A DNA stretch of 14,298 nucleotides from Phycisphaerae bacterium (GCA_021736615.1 JAIPFN010000139.1:1-14298), one strand, 5' to 3'. Numbered from the stretch's first letter, positions 1 through 7,738 are shown. Numbers and translations: made by a program. The notes: a model not told the origin generated them from the sequence alone.

Positions 1-1071
1 TGTCAGGGCCGACGCACCGTCATCAACAACATTCGAAGTCAATGACACAGGCTCATCCGACCACGTGACCATATCCGGAGTTAGAATGTCTACTAGTTGA
101 GGACCAAGGTCAGAAGCGGTAGTGAAAGAATACACATCACTTTCGCATGGATCTGTGACCGCTTCGCCATTGAGATAAGAAATTATCTGCCAGTAGTATG
201 TGCCCCCGGCAGCGGCGGTAACTTGCGTAGTAGTCGCATTTGCAGCACCGGTAAGAACCTTTTGCATGTCGTAACCCGGAAGGGCCGAGTTTGGTTCTGT
301 GCCAAACATCACGTCAACATAAACGGTATCGCCAACATTAGGGTCCATGTTTGTCCAGCTAAGATCGACAGTACCGCCGCCAACGACTTCGCCGTCATCA
401 GGTGAAACATTCATCTTATCAGATTTTAGAACAATGTTATCGTAGTAGATATCATGGAAGTAGGTCCCTATGCCCTTTCTGAGCCTGACAGCTATTCTTT
501 CACCCAGTTTTGCCGGGTTCTCACCCGATTTGTAAGTAAGGATTACAGGGTTTGCTGCCAGATCATTTGAGGTGATGAATTCTCTAGCCGTAGCCAGCAC
601 TGTCTCTGCGCCGCCACCAGAAATGGCTATCAGTTCGACATGATACTCAATTTCATTGCTTCGACTGGAAGCTGTATTGAGTTTGAGCGTATAGGTTGTG
701 TTCGCCTCAATCGCAACATCAAGAGAATCTGCCGTTGTTGTCAGTCTGGCTTGTGTGTCACCACTAGGGATATTATTAAATACGTACAAAGCCTGATCGC
801 CGAAAGAGTTAATGAACATCTCATCCCCCGGCACATTAACGGATTTATCTCTTACGGCTATATATTTTTGACCGGCACCAACCCAGCCGGGCCAGGCTCC
901 GTCTCGACTGTTGGCAAAACCTACGATTTGCCATGTTCCGGGACTTTTCGTCGTAGTCACTGTAAGATCCGGATTCTCAAAGCTTTCGGTGAAGATTACT
1001 TTGGCGCCTGCCGAGGTCGTCAGGATGATCGCCATCACCATTGCAAGCATTACCAATTTCTTGTTTCTCAT
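1..1071 (-). CDS. Secreted carbohydrate-binding-like protein with FN3-like and PKD-like modules, C-terminus cut by window edge
   Basis: The reading frame is open from an ATG at 1071 to the window edge, giving 357 residues without a stop. The start follows AAGGAG (1080-1085) by eight bases. Residues 1-23 look like a signal peptide (basic MRNKK, hydrophobic stretch, then SAGA). Residues 24-217 begin with VIFTESFENP and end with HDIYYDNIVL, the pattern of jelly-roll carbohydrate-binding-like domains. Residues 220-320 look like an FN3/Ig-type module, with SWTNMDP and TYYWQI. From about residue 326 a PKD-like module begins; its DMVTWSDEPVSL matches the equivalent stretches of the proteins at 7739-8860 and 8918-10357. 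By analogy the missing end probably carries the same linker and dockerin-like unit, but this is not visible. No catalytic motif is seen. A binding or scaffold role at the cell surface is inferred. Confidence 0.85.
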   Translation of the reverse strand, partial: MRNKKLVMLAMVMAIILTTSAGAKVIFTESFENPDLTVTTTKSPGTWQIVGFANSRDGAWPGWVGAGQKYIAVRDKSVNVPGDEMFINSFGDQALYVFNNIPSGDTQARLTTTADSLDVAIEANTTYTLKLNTASSRSNEIEYHVELIAISGGGAETVLATAREFITSNDLAANPVILTYKSGENPAKLGERIAVRLRKGIGTYFHDIYYDNIVLKSDKMNVSPDDGEVVGGGTVDLSWTNMDPNVGDTVYVDVMFGTEPNSALPGYDMQKVLTGAANATTTQVTAAAGGTYYWQIISYLNGEAVTDPCESDVYSFTTASDLGPQLVDILTPDMVTWSDEPVSLTSNVVDDGASALT

Positions 1072-1322
1072 CGTTTAAACTCCTTAAAAAAAAATTAGAT
1101 TGGCATTTCAATGTATCGAGTTACTTGCCCAATACAAAACACCCTTTTACATTTTTTTAATCAATGATGCTGTTGAGGAGATTGCCTGTTGATGATGTTA
1201 TTTAAGGAGAAATTGCCCCGGGGAGTTGTTTATTGACGGAAATATACAGGCGGCTGTACCGGCTGGCTATAAAAAGCAAAGCCGAAACAGTTGACAATTC
1301 CATCAAAACACGATGTCTTTTC

Positions 1323-1386
1323 ATTTTTCCCAAATCACCAATCCAAAAGCCTCATCCCAAATTCAGCAAATCAAATTCAGCAAATA
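1323..1386. repeat. Degenerate short-period A/C-rich repeat tract
   Basis: The tract is built from variants of CAAATC and CCAAAT words. It includes an almost exact 14-base tandem pair, AAATTCAGCAAATC followed by AAATTCAGCAAATA, from 1359. It resembles the AATCCAAAATCC-type intergenic repeats of many environmental genomes. That comparison is from memory and was not searched. Confidence 0.45.
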
Positions 1387-1408
1387 GAACCCAAAAGAGA
1401 CATATTTC

Positions 1409-1437
1409 AGACTATCACATCAAGCAGATTCTGTCAA
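1409..1437 (-). promoter_or_regulatory. Candidate sigma70-like promoter
   Basis: On the minus strand a perfect TTGACA (1432-1437) is followed after 17 bases by TAGTCT (1409-1414), a weak match to TATAAT. It would drive the gene starting at 1071 with a leader of roughly 330 bases. Promoter rules in this lineage are poorly known, so this is only a sequence match. Confidence 0.25.
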
Positions 1438-1517
1438 GAGAAAAACAATCAATAAGCTTAAAAAGGTAGAAGTTAGTAATAATGGCTTTTTTGATATTAA
1501 GGCAAAAGTAACTATCC

Positions 1518-1991
1518 TTATGGTATATGCATAAGCATTTCGATTGGTTTCCATTGCTCGCCTTTTGGGGCATCGGGCAGGCGTTTCTGGCAAGCATCGG
1601 TTATGGGCCACCACTTATCGCGGATCGTTGGATTCTCTTTGAGCTGGGCGAAATCCTTTTCGAGGTCATCGCCGGCATATTCCAGGTAGGAAAAAAGATA
1701 TTTTTTGCCAGCCAGTTCCGTCATGAAAATGCTGTAGTTCTGGATATTGGCCTTCTTGACGGCGGTGACAACTTTGGGCCACACATCTGCATGGAGCCGG
1801 CGGTATGACTGTTCTTTTTCCGGAAGCAGTTCTATAACTGAGGCGAATCTCTTAACCTTGGCACCGGCCTTCTGGTCGGCCGTTGGATTCGTAGTACCGT
1901 AAACCGCTTTAACCGAACTGCTATCGGGAGTAGACGAACAACCGGCGAAAAAAACAACAAGGGCGATCAGGCCAAAAAGATAAGATTTCAT
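1518..1991 (-). CDS. L-rhamnose mutarotase-like lipoprotein
   Basis: A 157-residue protein with a lipoprotein signal: MKSYLFGLIALVVF followed by the lipobox FAGC (Cys18). The mature part matches the L-rhamnose mutarotase family (RhaM, DUF718/PF05336). It has Y63-R-R-L-H67, then W71-P, then N85-Y-S-I, a WW pair at 127-128 and a short hydrophobic end, LMHIP. In E. coli RhaM the equivalent Tyr and His form the active site that interconverts alpha and beta L-rhamnose. The ATG at 1991 is chosen over one at 2045 because it starts directly before the signal peptide and follows AAGGA at a normal distance. Classical RhaM is cytoplasmic, so a lipidated version is unusual and suggests periplasmic or surface action on released deoxysugar. 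It could act on fucose or another 6-deoxysugar. Confidence 0.85.
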   Translation of the reverse strand: MKSYLFGLIALVVFFAGCSSTPDSSSVKAVYGTTNPTADQKAGAKVKRFASVIELLPEKEQSYRRLHADVWPKVVTAVKKANIQNYSIFMTELAGKKYLFSYLEYAGDDLEKDFAQLKENPTIRDKWWPITDACQKRLPDAPKGEQWKPIEMLMHIP

Positions 1992-2080
1992 TGTATTTGT
2001 CCTTAAGTAAGATTTCCCGTATAAACGTTTAGAAAAAAGTTTCAACCCAAAAAAGCTGGTTGATATTCGGTTGATAGATC

Positions 2081-2129
2081 AAAAATTAAAATGTAAAAAG
2101 CAAAATCAAAAATACAAAATCAAAAAAAT
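2081..2129. repeat. A-rich degenerate repeat (CAAAATCAAAAAT words)
   Basis: The stretch is nearly all A with periodic C, T and G. It has two copies of CAAAATCAAAAA separated by a short ATA-containing spacer. It looks like the low-complexity intergenic repeats found scattered in some environmental genomes. Its function is unknown. Confidence 0.45.
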
Positions 2130-2193
2130 TGCACAGGGTGTTTCGCTGGGTCATACTTGCAACAATTGTAAATCTTGCTTGTTTTCTTTTTTT

Positions 2194-2223
2194 GCCACAG
2201 AGGGCACCGAGGGCCACAGAGAG
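2194..2223. repeat. CCACAGAG-type tandem triplet
   Basis: Three back-to-back near copies of 9-10 bases: CCACAGAGGG, CACCGAGGG and CCACAGAGAG, preceded by a T-rich run. From memory, this CCACAGAGACACAGAGG-style sequence recurs between genes in many environmental bacterial genomes. No database check was made. Confidence 0.55.
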
Positions 2224-2319
2224 TTAAGAAAGTTATTATTTAACCGTAACTAAAAGCTAATCGGCACTGATACTGTTACATGGCAACATAAATAGTCTTA
2301 TCAAAATCGTTTTTTGCTG

Positions 2320-3888
2320 TCAAGTTTTTTTGTTCTGTTTCTTTGGTACTGGGCTTTTTGGAGTTGCTTTCGTTTTTCTGCCGGTAATCTCTTGCTTGGC
2401 TGACCATGGAATATTGCGGTCAAAGAGCGTGGCGTATTTCTGGTAATTGTTGTAGGGCACGGCGTGCTTTTTCCATGCGGCTAATTCCTTGTCGTAATTG
2501 TTTCGCATTCTTTGAAGGTCGGACTTGTATGCAGGATCGTTTGCGAGGTTTTTCAGTTCCAGCGGGTCATTGGCCGTGTCGAAGAGTTCCTCGGTCGGAG
2601 TCATGTCTTCGCCGGCGTACCACCAGTAGGTGTATTTCCAATCTTTCGTAAGAGCCGTCAGGCTGTGGGTAGGTGTCGTGCCCCATACATTTATAAATGC
2701 CATGTGCTCGCGGATTCCTGTAGAGGGGGTTTCGATTAAGGGGAGAAGACTCTTGCCGTCGATGTTTTTCGGAAGCGGCAGACCGGCGAGTTCGAGGATC
2801 GTAGGTGCAAAGTCAATATTGCCTGTGAGCGCCTCGCATCGGAGTTTCTTGCCGGAAGTTTTGCTTCGCGGGTCGAAGATCATCAGCGGCACGCGCGAGG
2901 ACTCTTCCATGGGAAGGACCTTGGAAGCGTAACCGTGCGAGCCGCAGATATATCCGTTGTCGCTGGTGTAAATAATGACGGTGTTATCGGCGATTCCCTG
3001 GCGGTCAAGTTCATCTCGGATCATGCCTATCGAAACGTCTATGGCATAGACAAGCTGGTTGTATTTGGCCATTACGTTGTCGTAATCTGTGTCGTATTTC
3101 CATTCGCTGAAACGTGTGTATTGCCGCCCTTTTTTGCTTTGCTCGGCAAGGTGGGTTGCGTAATTTCTGCCGAAGTTACCGGGTTTTTTGAATTTCTTAC
3201 CGGCATATACATCGTCAAATTTCGGGTCCGGTGTTACCGGTCGATGCGGGGCCTTGTAGCTGATCTACAGGCAGAATGGCTTTTCTTCTTTTACCGCCCT
3301 CTTTATGACATCCTGTCCGAATGCACCATAAGATAAAGTTGAGTGCGGGTATTCCTTTGCGTAAGCAGCCATAGATTCATTCTTTGCAGTTTCGTAATTT
3401 GTCTGTCCGGGGCCGCCGCCCCATACATCGAAGTCTTCCTGGCAGAGTCCTTTGCCTTCAACCTCAAAGCCAAACTTTCCGGCGAATGCGGTGAGGTATC
3501 CGCTGTTTCTGAGCAGGACCGGGTAGGACTTGTTCCATACATCCGGTTTCATGTTGCCGTGTGAGAAATTGCAGCCGGTTTTGTATTCGTACTTGCCGGT
3601 CATTGCATTTGCCCGGCTTGCCATACAGATCGCCGTCGTATCGTAGTGGTTATCGAATATTACGCCGTCATTGCCCAGTCGATCCATCTGCGGTGTTTTT
3701 ACGTCCTTATTGCCGTAACAGCCAACCGAATATGTGCACTGGTCGTCAGCTAAGAGAAAGATTATGTTGGGGCGTTTGGCTTGTCTGGTTTTGTCTTGTG
3801 CATACAGACTTTTGCCAAGGGCAAGGCAGCAGCCGGCAAGACCCAGGGCCTTTAGAAAGTCTCTTCTATTTCGTTTCCTAGTTTGCAT
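2320..3888 (-). pseudogene. S1-family sulfatase interrupted by one in-frame amber codon
   Basis: The frame encodes a 522-codon S1 (formylglycine) sulfatase broken only by TAG at codon 208 (3265-3267). Before the stop lie a twin-arginine signal with RRDFLK (residues 8-13), the metal-binding ADDQ (47-50) and the catalytic C88-M-A-S-R92, whose Cys would become formylglycine. The CxAxR form is one that anaerobic sulfatase-maturing enzymes accept. After the stop the same frame continues at once with ISYKAPHRP, then TSDNGY near residue 310 and GSHGYASKV. The C-terminus is Lys-rich. KPFCL-stop-ISYKAPH aligns with KPFCLFMSWGPPH of the sulfatase at 13121-14298, so a single substitution explains the break. 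The start at 3888 gives a compact Tat signal and begins one base after the TAG of the phosphatase gene; an upstream ATG at 3912 would overlap that gene. A sequencing error or readthrough is possible. TAG ends two neighbouring genes, so general amber reassignment is unlikely. Confidence 0.85.
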
Positions 3889-3889
3889 T

Positions 3890-5326
3890 CTATTTTTCCA
3901 GAGTGTTAACATCTTCGTTGTTGATGTTTCCGTCGACTCCGTAATGTCTGAAAGTGATCTTCGGCGTACCGCTAACTCTTTCGACGGTTACAGATAAAAA
4001 TCCGCCCTTTACTTTCAGGTAGCGATGCATTGGTTTTCTGTTTTTTTCGCTATATCCGCCGGCGTGCTTATCCGAACTCGGGCCACAGCCGAACTCTTTT
4101 GCACCTGTTTTCGGATCAACCGACACGTATTGCCAGTGGCGGTCGCCGCAGATGACGAACATGTTTTGTTTGCCGATGAACTGTCGAATCTGATCGCCTT
4201 CATAAGTAAAGCCTTCGTTGGCGTAGCTATCGTTTTTATTTTGGCGGTCCGGCCCTACGATGGGCGTCGGGCTTATCAGAATGCGGAATGTCGCATCGGA
4301 TTTGCTGACCGTATCGAAGAACCATTCCTTCTGCTTTTCGCCCCAGATGGTCTTTTCGGGGCCGTCCGGCATATTGTTGGGGCTTCTGAAATCGCGGCCC
4401 TCGACGAGCCATATCTGCAAATCCTTGCCCCAGCGAATCGTCCTGTAGGTCTTTTCGCCCATGGGTACCTGCTCGCGGAAAATCGCCAGTCCTTGATCCC
4501 ATGTCAGTTCGCGTCCATAGGTCTGGCCTGCCCAGCAGTCGTTCCTTAGAGTATCATGGTCATCCTTCATGAAGTAACTGGAAACATTATTATGAAACTC
4601 ACGCTGGAAAGGCATCGAAAAAATCCGATTCCACTTGAACCTTGCAAGAGCAACGTCATCAGCAAATGGAAAGGGTTTGTCGTAGTATTCAATGTCACCG
4701 GTATGGACAAAAAAGTCCGGGTCCATCTTTAGCATCGTGCGATATATCTTGTGGCCGTTGTCCGGATCATCACGATTGGGGTATTCCTGGCAAGTAACAA
4801 CGTTAAAGTGTATTTTCGATATGGTATCAGCTTTCAGTGCGGTCAGAAACCCGCCCACCACTTTGGATGTGACCTTATCGTTTTCTGTAGAGCGACCTTC
4901 GGCGATTATAGAGTATTTCGTACTCGGCAACAGCCCTTGAAGTTTTGTTTGAAATGTAAAATCCTTATCCGGGCTAACCGGCTGCCATTGAGTAGACTTT
5001 TTCTGTTTATCATCACCTTCGGGCCAATATGTAAACCGCACCTGACCGCTAATGCCGGGAACGGCGGCGTCCATCACTTCAAGATCATAAACATACTCGC
5101 CCTGATTCTGTTTATCCCACGGATTTTTGCGTTCGGGGAAAGGCTTGCCATCGATATTGCGTTCGGGGCGTTTTGTCAGCCGCGTCCAGACGATAGCCGA
5201 CGATGAATCAACTTCGCCAATTTTAATGCCGTTAGCCATATAGACCGCTTCGGTTTTCGTTTCGTTAGCGGCAAAACATCCGCTGACAAATAAACCAACA
5301 GTAAATAAAACTAAAATCCTTTTCAT
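3890..5326 (-). CDS. PhoD-like metallophosphatase lipoprotein
   Basis: A 478-residue protein with a lipoprotein signal ending in VSGC (Cys17). Residues 28-165 look like the N-terminal beta-sandwich of PhoD-like phosphatases, with ANGIKIGEV and AIVWTRLT. The metallophosphatase core carries HTGD (208-211), DDHD (255-258), RDFRSP (311-316), SPTPIVGPD (352-360) and GDRHW (394-398), in the usual PhoD order. PhoD enzymes are secreted phosphodiesterases or phosphomonoesterases using Ca and Fe. The substrate here is not evident. Its place between two lipoproteins and a sulfatase suggests a role in glycan or phosphate processing at the envelope. AAGGAA lies seven bases before the ATG. Its TAG stop is one base from the start of the sulfatase downstream, so the two are probably translationally coupled. 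Confidence 0.9.
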   Translation of the reverse strand: MKRILVLFTVGLFVSGCFAANETKTEAVYMANGIKIGEVDSSSAIVWTRLTKRPERNIDGKPFPERKNPWDKQNQGEYVYDLEVMDAAVPGISGQVRFTYWPEGDDKQKKSTQWQPVSPDKDFTFQTKLQGLLPSTKYSIIAEGRSTENDKVTSKVVGGFLTALKADTISKIHFNVVTCQEYPNRDDPDNGHKIYRTMLKMDPDFFVHTGDIEYYDKPFPFADDVALARFKWNRIFSMPFQREFHNNVSSYFMKDDHDTLRNDCWAGQTYGRELTWDQGLAIFREQVPMGEKTYRTIRWGKDLQIWLVEGRDFRSPNNMPDGPEKTIWGEKQKEWFFDTVSKSDATFRILISPTPIVGPDRQNKNDSYANEGFTYEGDQIRQFIGKQNMFVICGDRHWQYVSVDPKTGAKEFGCGPSSDKHAGGYSEKNRKPMHRYLKVKGGFLSVTVERVSGTPKITFRHYGVDGNINNEDVNTLEK

Positions 5327-5403
5327 TTTTAATTTCCTTATTAATATTATTGAGCATTGCTAATGCTGTTTTGTTTCTTGTTTAACTCTAATATTCAGTT
5401 TTA

Positions 5404-6417
5404 TTATTGCCTGAGTTCTTTCAAAGCGTCCTGTATTTCCTGTATTGAGACCTGCAGTTCGTTATCTAATCTTGATCTTACAGCGCTTACGTTGGGATTG
5501 CCCGGATCCTTTGTCAGAACTTCATTGATAAGAGCTTCTGCTGCCCCGAAATTCCTTGCTTTTATATGGCTGTCGGCAAGCTGAAGTTTGGACTCCATAT
5601 CCTTTTGTTTTTTACTCTTCGGGCTTGTAATATTTTCAATAAAATTTCTCAGGCCATTATTATCAAAATCGGTTAAAGTCAACTTCTCATCCACAGGAAA
5701 CCCCGTCGGCGGGACTGCTACCATTCTAAACTCAGTTCCATTATGCAAATAAAAATATGAGTTGTGATTAATATATTCAGATATACCGCTTACAGACCTT
5801 GGTTTAAACAGCATTTTGTTAGTTTTATTGTCAACTGCATAATACGTCAACTCGCAAGTAGCTCTTAATTTCTCCGACCATGCAATGACGGCGTCTTCGG
5901 TGCTGAGATTTGTGCCCAGAATATCAACTATTACATACAATGTTTTCTCACCGCCCCTGGCAAGAAAATCCAAGCCGCTCATCCGCATTTTTAAAGTAAG
6001 AAAGGAGTTGAAGTAATTCATGTCCTCATTTGAACGGAACACAGTCGGACGGAACTCGGGTCTGGCTCTGTATGAAATACCTGCATCCCAGCCATCCCTG
6101 ATATTATCACGAAGATTCGCCATATATTCGGTGTTAAAATCGCTAATACTGCCCGATAAGTTAGTAAACCCCGAATTCATTATCCATCCGCCGCCATCTT
6201 GTGAAAGATTAGAAATGATAAAAGAAACCTTTTGGCCTTTAAGTTCTGAAAAGTCCATCTGAGCAATCGCTGTCCTTATACAGCCGGCTACAACCCTTTG
6301 CTCTTCGTCAAATCTCTTGCCGCCACCATGAGCAGGAACAACCCGCCATGTGCCGCAGCCGGAAATAAAAAATAATAAAATGACTGCTGAAAATAAGATG
6401 CTTTTTTTAATTAACAT
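5404..6417 (-). CDS. MafA-like lipoprotein with C-terminal TPR-like tail
   Basis: A 337-residue lipoprotein (signal then ISGC, Cys21). The mature start GTWRVVPAHGGGKRF, then EQ-x-x-V and AQMDFSELKGQKV, closely follows the start I remember for neisserial MafA, CGTLTGIPAHGGGKRF, with EQ-x-x-V and MDL-x-AL-x-G further on. Later parts also fit: LYVIVDILGT (160-169), a Thr-x-Glu-Leu-x-Tyr-x-Ala-Val-Asp strand near 187-196, and KMLFKPRS. Residues 272-320 look like a TPR or TPR-like helical pair (ADSHIKARNFGAAEALINE, then DPGNPN), absent from MafA as I recall it. MafA is an adhesin-like lipoprotein encoded beside MafB polymorphic toxins; no toxin or immunity gene is visible here. The ATG at 6417 is chosen over the adjacent GTG at 6420 because GGGAG lies six bases before it. 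The role is unknown; a surface binding or assembly role is guessed. Confidence 0.75.
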   Translation of the reverse strand: MLIKKSILFSAVILLFFISGCGTWRVVPAHGGGKRFDEEQRVVAGCIRTAIAQMDFSELKGQKVSFIISNLSQDGGGWIMNSGFTNLSGSISDFNTEYMANLRDNIRDGWDAGISYRARPEFRPTVFRSNEDMNYFNSFLTLKMRMSGLDFLARGGEKTLYVIVDILGTNLSTEDAVIAWSEKLRATCELTYYAVDNKTNKMLFKPRSVSGISEYINHNSYFYLHNGTEFRMVAVPPTGFPVDEKLTLTDFDNNGLRNFIENITSPKSKKQKDMESKLQLADSHIKARNFGAAEALINEVLTKDPGNPNVSAVRSRLDNELQVSIQEIQDALKELRQ

Positions 6418-6446
6418 CACCAGCTCCCAATATTGACTTGAAAAAT

Positions 6447-6501
6447 GCTTTTACAGGCAGATAACTGAAATTTTGTTTCCGGTAATTTCACTTGTAAAAG
6501 C
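6447..6501 (-). terminator. Nested hairpin with T-rich tail between esterase and MafA-like gene
   Basis: An outer nine-base inverted repeat, GCTTTTACA (6447-6455) with TGTAAAAGC (6493-6501), encloses a second seven-base one, TGAAATT (6466-6472) with AATTTCA (6484-6490). In the minus-strand transcript the structure follows the esterase stop by 16 bases and is followed by ATTTTTC. That fits an A/U-rich intrinsic terminator or attenuator. It ends about 30 bases before the start codon of the next gene. Confidence 0.45.
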
Positions 6502-6517
6502 CGTATACGATTAACGT

Positions 6518-7525
6518 TCATTTCTTATTAGCAGAAATAAGATCGACCATAGAGTCTCCCATTGATTTACCTATGAGATATAAGGTTTCCCAGTTACGGA
6601 ACCAATGGTAGTCCTGCCTTGAGGGAGATTCTTGTTGGGGTCTCTGGAAGCCGCGTGTTTCTACGCCGGCTACGTTGCCTTTGAACTGGGGATATTTCTT
6701 CGCGTCGGCAGGTGCGAGCTGGGCTTCCATAAGCTTTTCGACTTTTTTCTTGTAACGAGCATTTTCCGGAATGTCCCATCCGCCCATACCTGTGTTTGCG
6801 ATCACGAATGGCAAATTCTTGACACCCAGGTCTTTTCTGATGTCGTTTACGAAGTTGACCATGTTTTTCTCGTAAACATCCACTGCATTTTGATCTATGC
6901 GGTCGTTCCATCCCTGATGCCAGCCGAAGCCGACTATCTCATAGCCTTTGCCCGTATAACCCGGATAGTACTTTTTCAAATTACCTGTAATTTCTTTAAC
7001 ATGCCTGAGGACTTCTGAATACTGAAAGCCTGCATCACCATCTTTCTGAGGGGTGGGATACTCCTTCGAGCTTGGAGGCAAAAAGTTATGCGAAAGCGAC
7101 CTGCCGCCCCATGCCGATTTAATAAGCAGAACAGGATCTTCATAATAGTCACCAACAACAAAACCAAAAGCGTACTCAGGGCCGATGTGACCTTCGCTTG
7201 CTCCGTAACCGGTAGTAAGCGGGCCCTGCTGCTCTTTGTCTTTATAGGACAGGTTTACGATCCATACGTCATCACGGACAACATTCTTGCCATCCTTGTC
7301 GACGAGTTTGCCGTAGTCTTTTGGATTGCTTTTAACATATGTCTCCATGGTTCCAGGGGTGCCTTTAAGTTGGCCGAACCCGACCATGTTCGACTGGCCT
7401 GACAGAATAAATATCTTCAGCTTACCGTTGGCGGGGCAGGTTTTCGCTGCTGCCGATGCGTTAGAAATTGACATTAAGACTGCTGCTATCAGACACAATA
7501 CTACAAATAACTTTCTCCTGCTCAT
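6518..7525 (-). CDS. Secreted SASA-family carbohydrate O-acetylesterase
   Basis: A 335-residue protein with a signal peptide (MSRRKLFVVLCLIAAVLMSI, cleavage near ASA-A at about residue 26). It has the SGNH/SASA (PF03629) pattern: LSGQSNM with nucleophile Ser45, a central GWHQGWND (201-208) and a C-terminal DYHW (305-308) giving the catalytic Asp/His. Such enzymes remove acetyl groups from polysaccharides or sialic acid; the sugar cannot be told here. It is a clear paralogue of the esterase at 8918-10357 but stops after the catalytic domain, without PKD-like or dockerin-like modules. The ATG follows AAGGAAA at about eight bases. A perfect 12-bp inverted repeat lies 31 bases upstream and a hairpin follows the stop, so it may be its own regulated unit. 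Confidence 0.9.
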   Translation of the reverse strand: MSRRKLFVVLCLIAAVLMSISNASAAAKTCPANGKLKIFILSGQSNMVGFGQLKGTPGTMETYVKSNPKDYGKLVDKDGKNVVRDDVWIVNLSYKDKEQQGPLTTGYGASEGHIGPEYAFGFVVGDYYEDPVLLIKSAWGGRSLSHNFLPPSSKEYPTPQKDGDAGFQYSEVLRHVKEITGNLKKYYPGYTGKGYEIVGFGWHQGWNDRIDQNAVDVYEKNMVNFVNDIRKDLGVKNLPFVIANTGMGGWDIPENARYKKKVEKLMEAQLAPADAKKYPQFKGNVAGVETRGFQRPQQESPSRQDYHWFRNWETLYLIGKSMGDSMVDLISANKK

Positions 7526-7555
7526 CGCTATGTTTCCTTTCGTAATCTTAATAAC

Positions 7556-7582
7556 TCAAACTGACCGTTTCGGTCAGTTTGA
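7556..7582. promoter_or_regulatory. Perfect 12-bp inverted repeat upstream of esterase
   Basis: TCAAACTGACCG (7556-7567), three T, then CGGTCAGTTTGA (7571-7582) form a perfect palindrome with a three-base centre. It lies 31-57 bases before the start of the esterase at 6518-7525. There is no T-run after it in the direction of transcription, which argues against a simple terminator. Its TGACCG...CGGTCA symmetry looks like a dimeric repressor operator of the TetR type, but this is inference. It could also be an RNA hairpin shielding the leader. Confidence 0.6.
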
Positions 7583-7585
7583 AAT

Positions 7586-7619
7586 GAATAATGTCTATTG
7601 TATAATGTATAATGAATGA
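7586..7619. repeat. TATAATG-type degenerate repeat
   Basis: The stretch contains successive variants of TATAATG and TGTATAATGAATGA. It resembles the ATGTATAATGTATAATG intergenic repeats that I recall from environmental genomes. No search was made. Confidence 0.45.
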
Positions 7620-7662
7620 TACGGCCTGACGGCCGAGGCTATTTTACAAAAAACAGACATTG

Positions 7663-7691
7663 CGTAATCCTCTTAAATGCAAGGGGTTACG
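7663..7691 (-). terminator. Imperfect hairpin downstream of the cassette protein, weak terminator candidate
   Basis: On the minus strand CGTAA, CC and CTT pair with AAG, GG and TTACG, with one mismatch and one bulge and a six-base loop. A run of six T (7648-7653 on the complement) begins nine bases after the stem. The hairpin starts 47 bases after the stop of the gene at 7739-8860. The distance to the T-run weakens the call. Confidence 0.3.
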
Positions 7692-7738
7692 TGAAAACTT
7701 TTTATTCACAACAAATCACCTGCAATTTGAGTTGGAAA

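Larger units (their letters stand above)
1072..1517. other. Gene-free gap upstream of the left-most gene
   Basis: This 446-base stretch has no convincing gene on either strand. It holds the AAGGAG ribosome binding site of the left gene (1080-1085), an eight-base CCCCGGGG palindrome (1216-1223), a degenerate repeat tract (1323-1386) and one sigma70-like promoter candidate on the minus strand (1409-1437). The leader of the left gene could be more than 300 bases. A short plus-strand frame here is low complexity and was rejected. Confidence 0.6.
1992..2319. other. Gene-free gap with two repeat tracts
   Basis: This 328-base gap lies between the disrupted sulfatase and the mutarotase lipoprotein. 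It has no convincing coding frame on either strand. It contains an A-rich tract (2081-2129) and a CCACAGAG-type triplet (2194-2223). No strong terminator hairpin follows the sulfatase stop at 2320. Confidence 0.6.

Noticed and set aside
1233..1469. Short plus-strand frame of 78 codons starting TTG after AAGGAG
   Set aside because: The product is mostly the translation of a low-complexity repeat tract (Lys/Ser/Pro/Gln-rich), with no plausible domain.
2071..2253. Plus-strand frame of 60 codons
   Set aside because: It reads through the A-rich tract and the CCACAGAG triplet; the peptide is the translation of repeats.
3265..3267. TAG read as an unusual amino acid such as pyrrolysine
   Set aside because: TAG ends two neighbouring genes, the position is not known to need a special residue, and no suppressor gene is in view.
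5354..5366. Small hairpin GCATT-GCT-AATGC in the gap before the phosphatase gene
   Set aside because: The stem is only five to six bases, and the T-rich side faces the plus strand where no gene ends.
7622..7635. CGGCC-TGAC-GGCCG mini-hairpin
   Set aside because: The stem is five bases with no T-run; it is probably incidental beside a repeat tract.
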